From positions 4,526,001 through 4,590,000 of the forward strand of contig NZ_CP109583.1 of the NCBI RefSeq assembly GCF_036250755.1: a stretch of DNA of 64,000 nt. The letters run 5' to 3'. Positions within the stretch are counted from its first letter, which is position 1; the number at the start of each line of letters is the position of its first letter. The notes beneath the pieces are model-generated. The model was given only the letters and a program-made list of their open reading frames with translations, had not been told where the DNA came from and did no database searches. The stretch is from Streptomyces uncialis. Lineage in GTDB: Bacteria; Actinomycetota; Actinomycetes; Streptomycetales; Streptomycetaceae. The translations under genes were made by a program, and so were the position numbers. Below are positions 38,523 through 46,419 of this stretch, piece by piece.

Positions 38523-39275
38523 TCAGGTGCGGGGCGGTAGGGCGATGACGATGGCGGTGGCGTCGTCGCGGTAGCCGTCGGTGTCGGGCTGTGCGGCGGT
38601 GACGATGGCGTCGGCAAGAGCCTGCGGGGCGTGCGCGTGGTCGCGGACGAGCGTCTCCAGGGCTGCGGGTGGGATCTGGCCGTGGGCTCCGTCGCTGGTG
38701 AGGATGACCAGGGGGTCGGAGATGTAGCAGATGGGCACGGTGGCGATGGAGCACCGTGCCAGAGCCGCGCGTGCCAGGTCGTCGAGTACGCGGGCGGCGT
38801 CCTCTGTCGGGACAGTCGTGTCGGGGCTGTGAGAGGGGTGAAGGGTGACGGCGGTGCCGCCCCAGGCCCTCAGCCAGGTGCCCATGGTCTGGTCGGTGGA
38901 TCGCTGGACAAGGCGGCTTCCGGTCCAGCCGTAGATGCGTGAATCCCCGGTCCAGGCGATGGCGGTGGTCGAGGAGTCGGCGCTGGCGACAGCGGCGACG
39001 GCCACCCCGTCCTCGACCTGGACGCCGGGGGGTGCGGTGGCCATCTCGGCGGCGGCGAGGATGCCGAGGAGGGGGCCCCGGCGGGCACCGACCCGTGCGG
39101 CGACCTCGGCGGCGGTGCGCGCGAACGTCACCACGTCGGCCGTGTTGCCGATGCCGTCCACGATCGCGGCGGCCACCATCGGCGTGCCCGGAAGGCGGTG
39201 CACGGTGGCGGCATCGGCGTTGTGCGAGCGGGTGCCCTGGCGGGTGGCCACGGCGGTGATCACAGGGGTTGTCAC
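38523..39275 (-). CDS. PP2C-family serine/threonine phosphatase-like protein
   Basis: A 250-aa protein from GTG 39275 (GAGGAG 6 nt upstream). PP2C motifs are recognisable in order: an N-terminal GTRSHNADA, then AAIVDGIGN (metal-binding Asp), TTAIAWTGDSRIYGW, LVILTSDGAHGQ and the C-terminal YRDDATAIVI. The first metal site RxxNxD and GDSR are in place, so it could be active. It sits inside the transfer/replication operon, an unusual place for a phosphatase. Confidence 0.82.
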   Translation of the reverse strand: MTTPVITAVATRQGTRSHNADAATVHRLPGTPMVAAAIVDGIGNTADVVTFARTAAEVAARVGARRGPLLGILAAAEMATAPPGVQVEDGVAVAAVASADSSTTAIAWTGDSRIYGWTGSRLVQRSTDQTMGTWLRAWGGTAVTLHPSHSPDTTVPTEDAARVLDDLARAALARCSIATVPICYISDPLVILTSDGAHGQIPPAALETLVRDHAHAPQALADAIVTAAQPDTDGYRDDATAIVIALPPRT

Positions 39276-39284
39276 GACGGCTCC

Positions 39285-39758
39285 TCAGTGGTGGTTGATG
39301 GTGCCGTTGGCGCGGCCGAACATGCCGGTGGCGGTGATGTTCTGGGTGATGTGGGCCGGGTTCGCTGTGCGGCGGCGGGCGGTGCCCCGGATGACGGGGA
39401 CGGCGATGGTTCCGGCGGCGATGAGGGCGGCGGTGGCCCAGAGTGCGTGGGTCATGGCGATGAGTCCCGGGGCGGCGTAGGAGAGTCCGGCTCCGGCGGC
39501 GGCGATGCCCCCGCCGATGGTCGGGGTGAGGAGTGCGGTGGTGCGGGCCCAGGTCGGGATCGGCCGGGCGGGCGGTGCCGGGTGGGCGTTCGGGGTGGTG
39601 GGCTGGGTGTAGGCGAGGGTGCGGATGCCGCCGGGCAGGGTGACGACCTGGACCCCCGGGGGGAGGTCGGCGGGGAGGATCACGGCGTCGTGGCGAGGGC
39701 CGTTTCCGGGGCCCGGGTGGGAGTTCAGGGTGGTGATCTCGTACGGGGTTTCATGCAC
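39285..39758 (-). CDS. Spd-type membrane protein (SpdD-like)
   Basis: A 157-aa protein with two predicted transmembrane helices (about residues 72-95 and 102-125: TTALLTPTIGGGIAAAGAGL and ALWATAALIAAGTIAVPVI) and a conserved C-terminal tail NITATGMFGRANGTINHH seen in small Spd proteins of Streptomyces plasmids. Spd proteins aid spread of the element between compartments of the recipient mycelium. Gene lies between the clt-like repeats and the PP2C gene. Confidence 0.7.
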   Translation of the reverse strand: MHETPYEITTLNSHPGPGNGPRHDAVILPADLPPGVQVVTLPGGIRTLAYTQPTTPNAHPAPPARPIPTWARTTALLTPTIGGGIAAAGAGLSYAAPGLIAMTHALWATAALIAAGTIAVPVIRGTARRRTANPAHITQNITATGMFGRANGTINHH

Positions 39759-39820
39759 GACGGGGCTCCTTCAGCAGCGCGGGTGACGGCCCCGGTTGGG
39801 TGGGGTGTCACCCGCGCTGA

Positions 39821-39967
39821 CTTGTCGTGTCGCTTGTCGTCCGGCTTGTCGTGGGCCTTGTCGCTTGTCTTGTCTTGTCGCTTGTCGCCTTGCAGGTCAC
39901 AGCCCGTTTCCGGCCCCTACAGAGCCACCCGGGGGCCCTTCCCGGGCTGGTGACGACAAGCGACAAG
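39821..39967. repeat. CTTGTC repeat cluster after traB: candidate clt locus
   Basis: CTTGTC starts at 39821, 39833, 39845, 39857, 39864, 39869, 39874 and 39881, with spacings of 12, 12, 12, 7, 5, 5 and 7. Two inverted copies (GACAAG at 39955 and 39962) stop 4 bp short of the traB stop codon. Streptomyces TraB proteins bind short repeated motifs in clt loci usually found next to traB, so these are good candidates for the TraB recognition sequence. Several copies extend to CGCTTGTC. Confidence 0.65.
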
Positions 39968-39970
39968 CGG

Positions 39971-42109
39971 TCACTCCTCGGCGGGGTGGCGGGGGGTGTG
40001 ATCGCGGTGGACGTAGCGGGCTTTGGTGCCGGTCCCGACGCGGACCGCGGTGCCGTCTTCGGACCAGGTCTTGAGCCAGCCGACGACTGTCTGCCGTGTC
40101 GTGCGGTGCTCCTCGGCGAGCGCGCGGGCGATGGCGGATGCGCCGGTTCCGTCGGGGCCCGCGTCGAGGAGGAGCCGGAGTGCGGCCTGACGGGCGTCGG
40201 GCTGGTCGGCCTTGTCGAGGTCGCGGCCGGTGGTCCAGGTGCCGGGGTCGGACCAGTCAGTTCCGCCGTCGGTACCCCTGTCCGGGCCGGTGCCGGGGTC
40301 GCGGGTGGCGGCGGGGAGCTGGAAAAGAGCCTCCAGTTCGTCGGCGCCGGGGGTGTCCACGTCGGGTGCGGGCCGGGGCTGGTCCCATCCGGCGGTCGCG
40401 CGCCACTGCGGCCCCGACACCCCCGCCTGCCCCTGCCCGGTCTGGCCAGCCGGTCCGGTGGGGCCGGTGGTGGTGAGGGCGTGGGTCCACAGGTGTGCGC
40501 ACCGCTCGGTGGTCCACCGTTCGGTGTAGGCGGCCCCGGCCGCGTCGATCGAGGGTCGGTCGAGGGCGGGGCGGCGGTGGGCGGTCGTGATGCAGACGGC
40601 TTCGATGTCTGAGGGGGTGATGCGCCACTGCTGGGCGGTCTTGGGCTGTTTGCCCTCAGTACCGACGAGCATCGAGCCAGGGCCGGAGAAACTGTTCTCT
40701 GCGGAGAGGGCCCGCCAGCCGAAGACATGCCCCAACTCGGCGTCCTCGGTGGCACCGGTGCAGACCCGGTTGGATGCCATCTTCCGCACCATCGGGTCGG
40801 GGAGGACATCCTGGGTGACGCGGAGGACGGAGACGACGGCCCGGATCGCCATGGCCCGGGCGATCCGGATGACCTCCGCGATCCCCGCCATCACCGCCCG
40901 CGCCTCACGCGTCGCGGACACCTCCGCACCCTCGTCCACGACGATCACGATCTCGGGAACGCCCGGGGAGACGGGGAGTTTGTCGTCGTTCTCGTCGCGC
41001 ATGTGCTGCTGGTAGGCGACCTTGCGGGTCTTCGCGATCCGCACCGCCGCTTCCAGCATCAGCTTCGCCTCAGCCGGGGTCGAGGCGAGCCAGTCGACGC
41101 CCGGCACCGGCACCGCGCCCGCGTTCCCGCTGGTCTGGGCCTGGTGCCAGGCGTGGAGCCAGGGCAGTCCGAGGGAGCCGCCGTTGAGGTCGATGGCCCA
41201 GATCAGGGTGTCGTTGGTCTGGTTCAGGCGGGCGATCAGGGTGTGGAGCCAGTTGGTCTTGCCCGTCCCGGTGGCCCCGGTGACGATGGTCGACGCCTGC
41301 CGCATGTCCAGTTCCGACCGCCCCCCGTCCGCCAGCAGCGCGACCGGTGCCGGGTTGTTGACCGTGGTGGTCTCCGCGATCTCGTCCAGCGGGAACGGGA
41401 TCTCGCGGCCCTGGTAGGACTTGGTGGCAACCTCGATCAGGACGCGGCGGCGGGAGACGCCGGGGAGGACCTGGAGTCCGCAGCCGTCGGGGAGGTCGAG
41501 GTCGGAGGCCAGCGCGTCGGCCCGGTCCGCGATCGCCCGGCGGGTCGTGCCGCCCTCGGGGAGTTCGAGTTCGACGGTGTAGCCCATGCCGGAGGGCCAG
41601 TGCTCGATGGCGGGGATGGTGACGTTCTCGACGCGGCAGACCCGGGCGATCCGGTCGGTCCACTCGGCGGCGAGCGCCCGGCGCATTCCGATGGACAGCA
41701 GGGTGCGGCGCCGGGCCTGTTCGGTCTCCTCGTGCGCGGCGAACCCCGCCGCGAGGGTCCCCGCGGTGATGCCGCCCACGGTCAGCGCTCCGACGGCGGC
41801 GAGGGTCAGGGGGCCGCCGGTGCCCAGCGCCCAGGCGGACCAGGTCCCGGCCGCGGCCCAGCATCCGGCCCGGAAGGTGATCGTGGCCGCGGTCACGTTC
41901 CGGCGCAGTCCGGTCGCGGTCATGCCCACGGCCCCGGCCGCTCCCGCGGCGAGTGCCCACCCGGCAGGCATCGTGCTGGTGTGGGCGAGCGCGGTGGCGA
42001 CGAAGGTGCCGGTGGTGGCGTTGAGGGTGCCGGTCAGCAGACCGTGACCGGCCCGCCAGTCCACCCGCACACGACCGCCCTTCCCGCCGTTGTCGTTCTT
42101 GCTCTTCAT
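39971..42109 (-). CDS. traB: TraB, FtsK/SpoIIIE-type DNA translocase
   Basis: A 712-aa conjugal transfer protein. Several N-terminal membrane segments (residues 25-125) precede a RecA-like motor with Walker A at 278-286 (GATGTGKTNW) and Walker B at 387-393 (EIVIVVDEGAEV). The C-terminal ~70 residues form a winged helix (ALRLLLDAGPDGTGASAIAR, then TTRQTVVGWLKTW), the part that reads the clt motif. A single protein of this kind moves double-stranded DNA between hyphae. A strong ribosome-binding site (GAGGAGG) precedes ATG 42109. Confidence 0.93.
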   Translation of the reverse strand: MKSKNDNGGKGGRVRVDWRAGHGLLTGTLNATTGTFVATALAHTSTMPAGWALAAGAAGAVGMTATGLRRNVTAATITFRAGCWAAAGTWSAWALGTGGPLTLAAVGALTVGGITAGTLAAGFAAHEETEQARRRTLLSIGMRRALAAEWTDRIARVCRVENVTIPAIEHWPSGMGYTVELELPEGGTTRRAIADRADALASDLDLPDGCGLQVLPGVSRRRVLIEVATKSYQGREIPFPLDEIAETTTVNNPAPVALLADGGRSELDMRQASTIVTGATGTGKTNWLHTLIARLNQTNDTLIWAIDLNGGSLGLPWLHAWHQAQTSGNAGAVPVPGVDWLASTPAEAKLMLEAAVRIAKTRKVAYQQHMRDENDDKLPVSPGVPEIVIVVDEGAEVSATREARAVMAGIAEVIRIARAMAIRAVVSVLRVTQDVLPDPMVRKMASNRVCTGATEDAELGHVFGWRALSAENSFSGPGSMLVGTEGKQPKTAQQWRITPSDIEAVCITTAHRRPALDRPSIDAAGAAYTERWTTERCAHLWTHALTTTGPTGPAGQTGQGQAGVSGPQWRATAGWDQPRPAPDVDTPGADELEALFQLPAATRDPGTGPDRGTDGGTDWSDPGTWTTGRDLDKADQPDARQAALRLLLDAGPDGTGASAIARALAEEHRTTRQTVVGWLKTWSEDGTAVRVGTGTKARYVHRDHTPRHPAEE

Positions 42110-42135
42110 GTGGTGCCTCCTCGGAGAACAGGGAA

Positions 42136-42168
42136 GGGCCGGTCCCCGCCATGTGCGGGGACCGGCCC
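42136..42168 (-). other. Strong hairpin between the Spd-like gene and traB
   Basis: Perfect 14-bp arms (GGGCCGGTCCCCGC and its complement) around CATGT, just upstream of traB. There is no U-run on the minus strand. It could partly terminate or stabilise the mRNA and so lower traB expression relative to upstream genes. Confidence 0.6.
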
Positions 42169-42189
42169 GGTATCCGGGTGCGGGCGGGG

Positions 42190-43770
42190 TCAGCCGACGT
42201 TCCAGCGGCGTTCACCGTCGAGGCCGTTGCGGGGGTTCTCGTTGCGCTCGATGTCCTCGGCGTGGACGCGGCGGTAGACGGTGCCGACGTCTTCGAGGGC
42301 GTCGATGACCTTGCTCATCGCGCGGTAGCCCTCCCCGATCTCCTCCACCACCCGCGAGTCGACGGGAAGCTTCTCGTCGGACAGTTCGGCCAGCACCCGC
42401 AGCGTTTCCTGCACCGTGCCCATGGCGTCGGGGAGGTCGTCCACGAGGGTCTGGAACTCGGTCATGTGCTCGGGGTCGAACGTGGACGCGGCCTGGAGCA
42501 TGACTTCGGCCGCTTCGGACAGGCGGGTAAAACCCGGGGCGGTGGCGTCGGACACGGTTCCTCCAGAGTGATCGGTTCTGCCCAGCGAGATGAGCGCCCC
42601 GACTCGCCCGCGGAGCACGGGGACCTTCGGGCGGGGCGTGGTGCGGCGGGGGTTGTTCACGGTCGAATCCGGCACCCGGGTGCGGCCCTTGGGGGTGGTG
42701 CCGAGGGTCGCGGCGTCCCGTGCGGCCCGGACGCGGCGGGCCCGTGAGGCGAGGCGGTGCCATACGGCCCGCATGTGTCCGAACGCCTTGCCGGGGCGCT
42801 TGATGTTCCACAGCCCGTACAACAGCCCTGCTCCGGCGGCCACGGCGGCCGACCCGGTCATCCGGGCCGCATGCCGCACCGCCGACCGCCGCAACGCACG
42901 CTTCTGCGCCGCACTGCCCTGCGAGGTCAGGGGCTTGGCCCTGGTGCCGGTGGGGTCGAGGCCGGATTGACGGCGGGCCTTGGCGACGCCCTTGGTCTCC
43001 CGCCGCAGACTCCGCGCGGCCGTCTTCTCCGCACGGGCCGCGGCACCGGCCGCGAGCCGGGAACCGGCACGGCCTGCCGCACCGGCGGCGGCACGGCCAG
43101 CCGACTGCACCCGACCCGCACCCGCACCCGCCTTCGGCTTCGCAGGGGCTGACAGTCCGGCGGACGGCGACACCGACCGCACCCCGGCCGCACCCGAACG
43201 GCCGGCGGGACCAGCGGAAGGCGCGGACGTGGTCACCCCTCGGCCGGGGGTGGTGGTGCGGGGGCCCGGGCCGCTGGCCGAAGTCTGCGGGGCGCGCGTC
43301 GGGGAGGTACGGGGCGGGGGCGGTGAGACCGGGGTGCGGTCCGTGCGGGCGGCGGACCGCAGGCCGCTTGCCGACGGCCGGGGCGCGCGGGCCCCGGTGC
43401 CAGCGGCCCGCAGACCGCCCGTAGGGGCCGACTTGGGTTTGGCGGGCGCTGGTTTCGTGCCGGTCTTGCTGGTGGGGCGGGGCGGGGTTTTGCCCTTGCC
43501 GGGGGGCTTGGGGCGGTTGCGGGTGATGCGGCGGGCCAGTCCGGCCGTGGCGGCCACCCCGACCACGGCACCGGCCGCTGCCAGGCCGACCGGTCCGGCG
43601 ACGGCCATCGACCCGGCGGCGACCGCGCCGAGCGCGTTCGCCCCGGCGACCGCGATCGGCACACCCGGCAACGGCGCCGGAGCGGGCACAGCAGCGGCGG
43701 GAGAAGGGGAAGGCGGGGGAGCGGGGGGATGTGGCGCGGATGGCACCACTTCGATGACGGTGTCGGTCAT
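42190..43770 (-). CDS. Large basic Spd-like protein upstream of traB
   Basis: A 526-aa protein. Pro/Ala-rich N-terminus, a hydrophobic stretch at about residues 35-78, then a very basic low-complexity middle (residues 80-310: Arg, Lys, Pro, Ala), another hydrophobic segment near 320, and an acidic helical C-terminus (EVMLQAASTFDPEHMTEFQT onward). Genes of this layout precede traB in Streptomyces AICEs. It may act in spread of the element or bind DNA through its basic part. No catalytic motif. Confidence 0.65.
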   Translation of the reverse strand: MTDTVIEVVPSAPHPPAPPPSPSPAAAVPAPAPLPGVPIAVAGANALGAVAAGSMAVAGPVGLAAAGAVVGVAATAGLARRITRNRPKPPGKGKTPPRPTSKTGTKPAPAKPKSAPTGGLRAAGTGARAPRPSASGLRSAARTDRTPVSPPPPRTSPTRAPQTSASGPGPRTTTPGRGVTTSAPSAGPAGRSGAAGVRSVSPSAGLSAPAKPKAGAGAGRVQSAGRAAAGAAGRAGSRLAAGAAARAEKTAARSLRRETKGVAKARRQSGLDPTGTRAKPLTSQGSAAQKRALRRSAVRHAARMTGSAAVAAGAGLLYGLWNIKRPGKAFGHMRAVWHRLASRARRVRAARDAATLGTTPKGRTRVPDSTVNNPRRTTPRPKVPVLRGRVGALISLGRTDHSGGTVSDATAPGFTRLSEAAEVMLQAASTFDPEHMTEFQTLVDDLPDAMGTVQETLRVLAELSDEKLPVDSRVVEEIGEGYRAMSKVIDALEDVGTVYRRVHAEDIERNENPRNGLDGERRWNVG

Positions 43771-43803
43771 GCTGGTGGTACTCCCTTCGGGAGTGTCAGC
43801 AGT

Positions 43804-43838
43804 CCCCGGGCGCGGCCGTCCAAAGCGTGCGCCCGGGG
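43804..43838 (-). other. Hairpin in the gap between methyltransferase and Spd-like genes
   Basis: Perfect 10-bp arms (CCCCGGGCGC and GCGCCCGGGG) with a 15-nt loop, in the only 200-bp break of the transfer operon. A 30-codon plus-strand frame (43882-43974) is open here but has no supporting evidence. Confidence 0.5.
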
Positions 43839-43970
43839 GCTGTGCGGTGGTCGGTCAGGTGTGCGCGGGCCCCGTGCGGCCATGAGCGACGGGCCGCGCC
43901 GGTGGTGCAGCAAGGCGCACCGGTGCCGGTTCCGTGTCCTGCGCGCGGTGACCGAGTGGCTCGCCAGCCT

Positions 43971-45179
43971 CTAGGCGGCCGTGCGTGCAGTGGTGCCGGC
44001 CGAGCGGGCGAGCAGGGCCCGCAGTGCGTGGGCGGCCTGTTGGGGGACGACGCCGTTGCCGAGTGCGCGGAGTTGTGCGGTGCGGGACAGGCCGGGGACG
44101 GCGGTGACGTGTCCGGCGGGGAGGCCCATGAGCCATTCCACGAACGGGGGGTTCAGGCGTCCCAGAGGGTCAGTTGGCCGGGGGGCGGGGCGGGTGAGGG
44201 CTTCCCACCGTGCGATCGCCGGGTGGTACCGGCCCCAACGCTGCGGGCCGCGTCCGTCAGTGTCTGCCCGTGTCCCCAGGCCGGGTTCGCCCCGCTGCTC
44301 GCCTTCGCGTCCGTCGCGGTCGGGGTGGGCAGCAGCGCCCCGCGCAGTGTCGGGTTGCCCCGCCCGAACGTCGCGCTGGTCCGTTCGCCGTCCGCCGCGG
44401 TCGGGGTGGGCAGGAGTGAGCAGACCTCCGCTGCCAGGGACAGGCCGTGTGTCCCGGCTTCCTGGGACGGGGTGCGCCGGGTCTGCCGGTTCTCGTTCGC
44501 TGACGCGCGCGGGGTGGGGAGCAGGGCCACCTGGGCGCGGAGGGTGTCCGAGGGGAGTCCGTCGGGGTAGCCGATGCCCTTCGCGTCCCTCGCCCTGGGT
44601 GTGGGCAGCGCGGGCGAGGGCGAAGAGGCGCTTGCGCTGGTGGGGTGCACCGACCGCGTCCGCACGTACAACATCCCATTCCGCATCGAACCCGAGGCCG
44701 GCAAGGTCGCACAGGACGTCGGAGAATCCGAGGGAAAGGTGCCCTGCGACGTTCTCAAGGACCGCGTAGCGGGGTCGTAGAACGCGAAGGGCACGGGCGA
44801 TGTGGGGCCAGATGTGCCGGTCATCGGCGGTGCCCTTCCTGTGTCCGGCGGTGGAGAACGGCTGGCACGGGTAGCCGGCGGCGACGATGTCCACCGGCTC
44901 GACGGCGGACCAGTCGGTTGTGGTGAGGTCCCCGAGGTTGTGGACCTGCGGATGGTGGTGGGCGAGGATGCGGGCGGCACCCGGATCGGGGTCCGCCACC
45001 CACGCCAGCGACCCCCCGAACACCTCCGTCACGGCCATGTCCAGCCCGCCGTACCCGGAGCACAGCGAACCGATCCGCAGCGGGGCGGCATCGTCCAGTG
45101 GCGCCTGGCCTGGCACCGGGACCGGCGGCGGCGCGTCGAGGAGCCGACGGGCCGCCGCCAGCCGTGCCACGCCGCTCAT
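43971..45179 (-). CDS. Orphan C5-cytosine DNA methyltransferase
   Basis: A 402-aa protein. Motif I SLCSGYGGLDMAV, motif IV GYPCQPFSTAG (catalytic Cys), motif VI LENVAGHL, motif VIII APHQRKRLF, and motifs IX-X FVEWLMGLPAGHVT and LRALGNGVVPQQAAHAL are all present. Between motifs VIII and IX (about residues 195-310) the frame is Arg/Pro/Gly/His-rich with poor third-position bias, while an overlapping frame looks better (see 44153-44980). No restriction enzyme gene is nearby; the likely role is protecting the element on entry to a new host. Confidence 0.85.
   Translation of the reverse strand: MSGVARLAAARRLLDAPPPVPVPGQAPLDDAAPLRIGSLCSGYGGLDMAVTEVFGGSLAWVADPDPGAARILAHHHPQVHNLGDLTTTDWSAVEPVDIVAAGYPCQPFSTAGHRKGTADDRHIWPHIARALRVLRPRYAVLENVAGHLSLGFSDVLCDLAGLGFDAEWDVVRADAVGAPHQRKRLFALARAAHTQGEGREGHRLPRRTPLGHPPRPGGPAPHPARVSEREPADPAHPVPGSRDTRPVPGSGGLLTPAHPDRGGRRTDQRDVRAGQPDTARGAAAHPDRDGREGEQRGEPGLGTRADTDGRGPQRWGRYHPAIARWEALTRPAPRPTDPLGRLNPPFVEWLMGLPAGHVTAVPGLSRTAQLRALGNGVVPQQAAHALRALLARSAGTTARTAA
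44153..44980 (-). CDS. Overlapping reading frame inside the methyltransferase gene, PTPTARD-type
   Basis: A second frame on the same strand stays open for up to 275 codons. Its text is not random: YDPATRSLRTSQGTFPSDS, then GSMRNGMLYVRTRSVHPTSA and repeated LLPTPTAADGERTS or LLPTPTATDAKASS units. This resembles a phage/plasmid protein family found beside cytosine methyltransferases. Over 44.2-44.65 kb this frame has the strong G/C third-position bias of Streptomyces genes while the methyltransferase frame does not. It ends at TLWDA, just before methyltransferase motif IX. It could be a real overlapping product or homologous DNA read in a new frame. Confidence 0.4.
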   Translation of the reverse strand: MPPASSPTTIRRSTTSGTSPQPTGPPSSRWTSSPPATRASRSPPPDTGRAPPMTGTSGPTSPVPFAFYDPATRSLRTSQGTFPSDSPTSCATLPASGSMRNGMLYVRTRSVHPTSASASSPSPALPTPRARDAKGIGYPDGLPSDTLRAQVALLPTPRASANENRQTRRTPSQEAGTHGLSLAAEVCSLLPTPTAADGERTSATFGRGNPTLRGALLPTPTATDAKASSGANPAWGHGQTLTDAARSVGAGTTRRSHGGKPSPAPPPGQLTLWDA

Positions 45180-46078
45180 ACCGCCGCTCCTGCGGTGTGG
45201 AGTGCTGCGCGGCGGACACGGCGGCCGTAGGCGTCGCTGGTTCCGAGCCGGGTTCCGATCGCGGTTCCGGTCAGTTCCGGTTCTTCCCGGAGCCAGTTCC
45301 GGACCTCCCCGACCTGACGGCCGAACACGGTGTCGTCCCTGACCTCGGAACCCGAACCGGTGGTACCGGAACCGGGGTCCGGAACCGGCGGAACCACGCT
45401 CGGTTCCGGCGGTTCCGGCGTCGGTTCCGCCCCAAGGCCCGTCCCGTCCTGCTCGGCGGGGATGTACAGGTCAGGGCCGGTTCCGGTGCCGGTTCCGCCG
45501 GTTCCGCCGGTGAGTTCCGCCACCGGTGTCCACGGCCCCAGCACAGGCACATCCGTGGCCGGTTCCACCGGCACGGGCATGCTCCGCCCGGCCACCGGAA
45601 CCGATGCCGGTTCCGCCGGTTCCGGCATCGGTTCCGGTGCGGGTGCGGGCCGGTGGTCGAGGATCTTGGCGACGAGGTCGGAGCCGAAGTAGATCGCTCC
45701 GACCGGCAGGGAGGTGGCCAGCAGGACGAGGGCATAGTTGGCGGGGTCCCAGTCGGCCAGCCTGCCCCAGTCGACCGAGTCGCCGTGGAGTCCGGGGACA
45801 AGCCCGTGGACGTAGTTCAGGACCAGGGAGGCGAGGGTGTAGGTGCCGAGCACCCGCAGCGCGAAGGTGCGGTCCGGGCCGACGAGGACGAGGGTGGCGA
45901 CGAGGGCGAGTGCCATGAGGCCGTCGACCACGACCGGGTAGAGCGTCGCCGCGGTGTCGTCGGCGCCGATCGCGCGGGCCACGTCGCGCAGCGCGTTCCA
46001 CGAGACGCGGAACGCCATCGCGACGACCGTGACCAGGGCCAGGACCAGGAGGGCCTTTCCCTTACGGTCCAGCGTCAT
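45176..46078 (-). CDS. DUF2637 / SpdB-like membrane protein
   Basis: A 300-aa protein from ATG 46078, coupled by 4-bp overlaps on both sides. Four transmembrane helices in residues 8-160 (LLVLALVTVVAMAFRVSW, VDGLMALALVATLVLVG, LRVLGTYTLASLVLNYV, NYALVLLATSLPVGAIYF) match DUF2637, common in Streptomyces plasmids and phages. The second half is a Pro/Glu/Val-rich linker and ends in a helix-turn-helix-like segment (VRNWLREEPELTGTAIGTRL). Probably part of the intramycelial spread apparatus. Confidence 0.8.
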   Translation of the reverse strand: MTLDRKGKALLVLALVTVVAMAFRVSWNALRDVARAIGADDTAATLYPVVVDGLMALALVATLVLVGPDRTFALRVLGTYTLASLVLNYVHGLVPGLHGDSVDWGRLADWDPANYALVLLATSLPVGAIYFGSDLVAKILDHRPAPAPEPMPEPAEPASVPVAGRSMPVPVEPATDVPVLGPWTPVAELTGGTGGTGTGTGPDLYIPAEQDGTGLGAEPTPEPPEPSVVPPVPDPGSGTTGSGSEVRDDTVFGRQVGEVRNWLREEPELTGTAIGTRLGTSDAYGRRVRRAALHTAGAAV

Positions 46079-46419
46079 ACCGCACCCCTCATCACCGGTG
46101 CCGGGACGGGCGGAACGTCGGCGTAGGCGGTCAGCTCCACGGTGGCGCCCGCGTACTCGCCCCGTGCCTTCAGCACCCACGTCCGACCGTCGCTCTGGAA
46201 GTGACCGTCCACCGTGCTGTCGGGAACCCCGAGTGCGGCCCGCCATACCTCGAACGCGGCCAGCGACGGGACCGTGTCGGACATGCTGTGGAAGCTCAGG
46301 TGCAGCCGCTCCGGGTAGATCGGGCACACGTCCAGGTTCGGAGCGGGCAGGTCCGGGTGGTCGGCACAGATCAGACGCAGTGCCCGCAGGGGGGCCGACA
46401 GATCGGCGAGGGTGCTCAC
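46075..46419 (-). CDS. Conserved AICE hypothetical protein
   Basis: A 114-aa soluble protein from GTG 46419 (VSTLADLSAPLRALRLICAD), which overlaps the preceding stop by 4 bp, as does its own stop with the next ATG. A central SFHSMSDTVPSLAAFEVWRA segment and a WVLKARGEYAGATVELTAYA strand pair suggest a small alpha/beta fold. Not recognised; its place in the coupled transfer operon is the only clue. Confidence 0.7.
   Translation of the reverse strand: MSTLADLSAPLRALRLICADHPDLPAPNLDVCPIYPERLHLSFHSMSDTVPSLAAFEVWRAALGVPDSTVDGHFQSDGRTWVLKARGEYAGATVELTAYADVPPVPAPVMRGAV

Noticed and set aside
43882..43974. 30-codon plus-strand ORF before the methyltransferase stop
   Set aside because: No ribosome-binding site, opposite to the operon, overlaps the stop of the methyltransferase.
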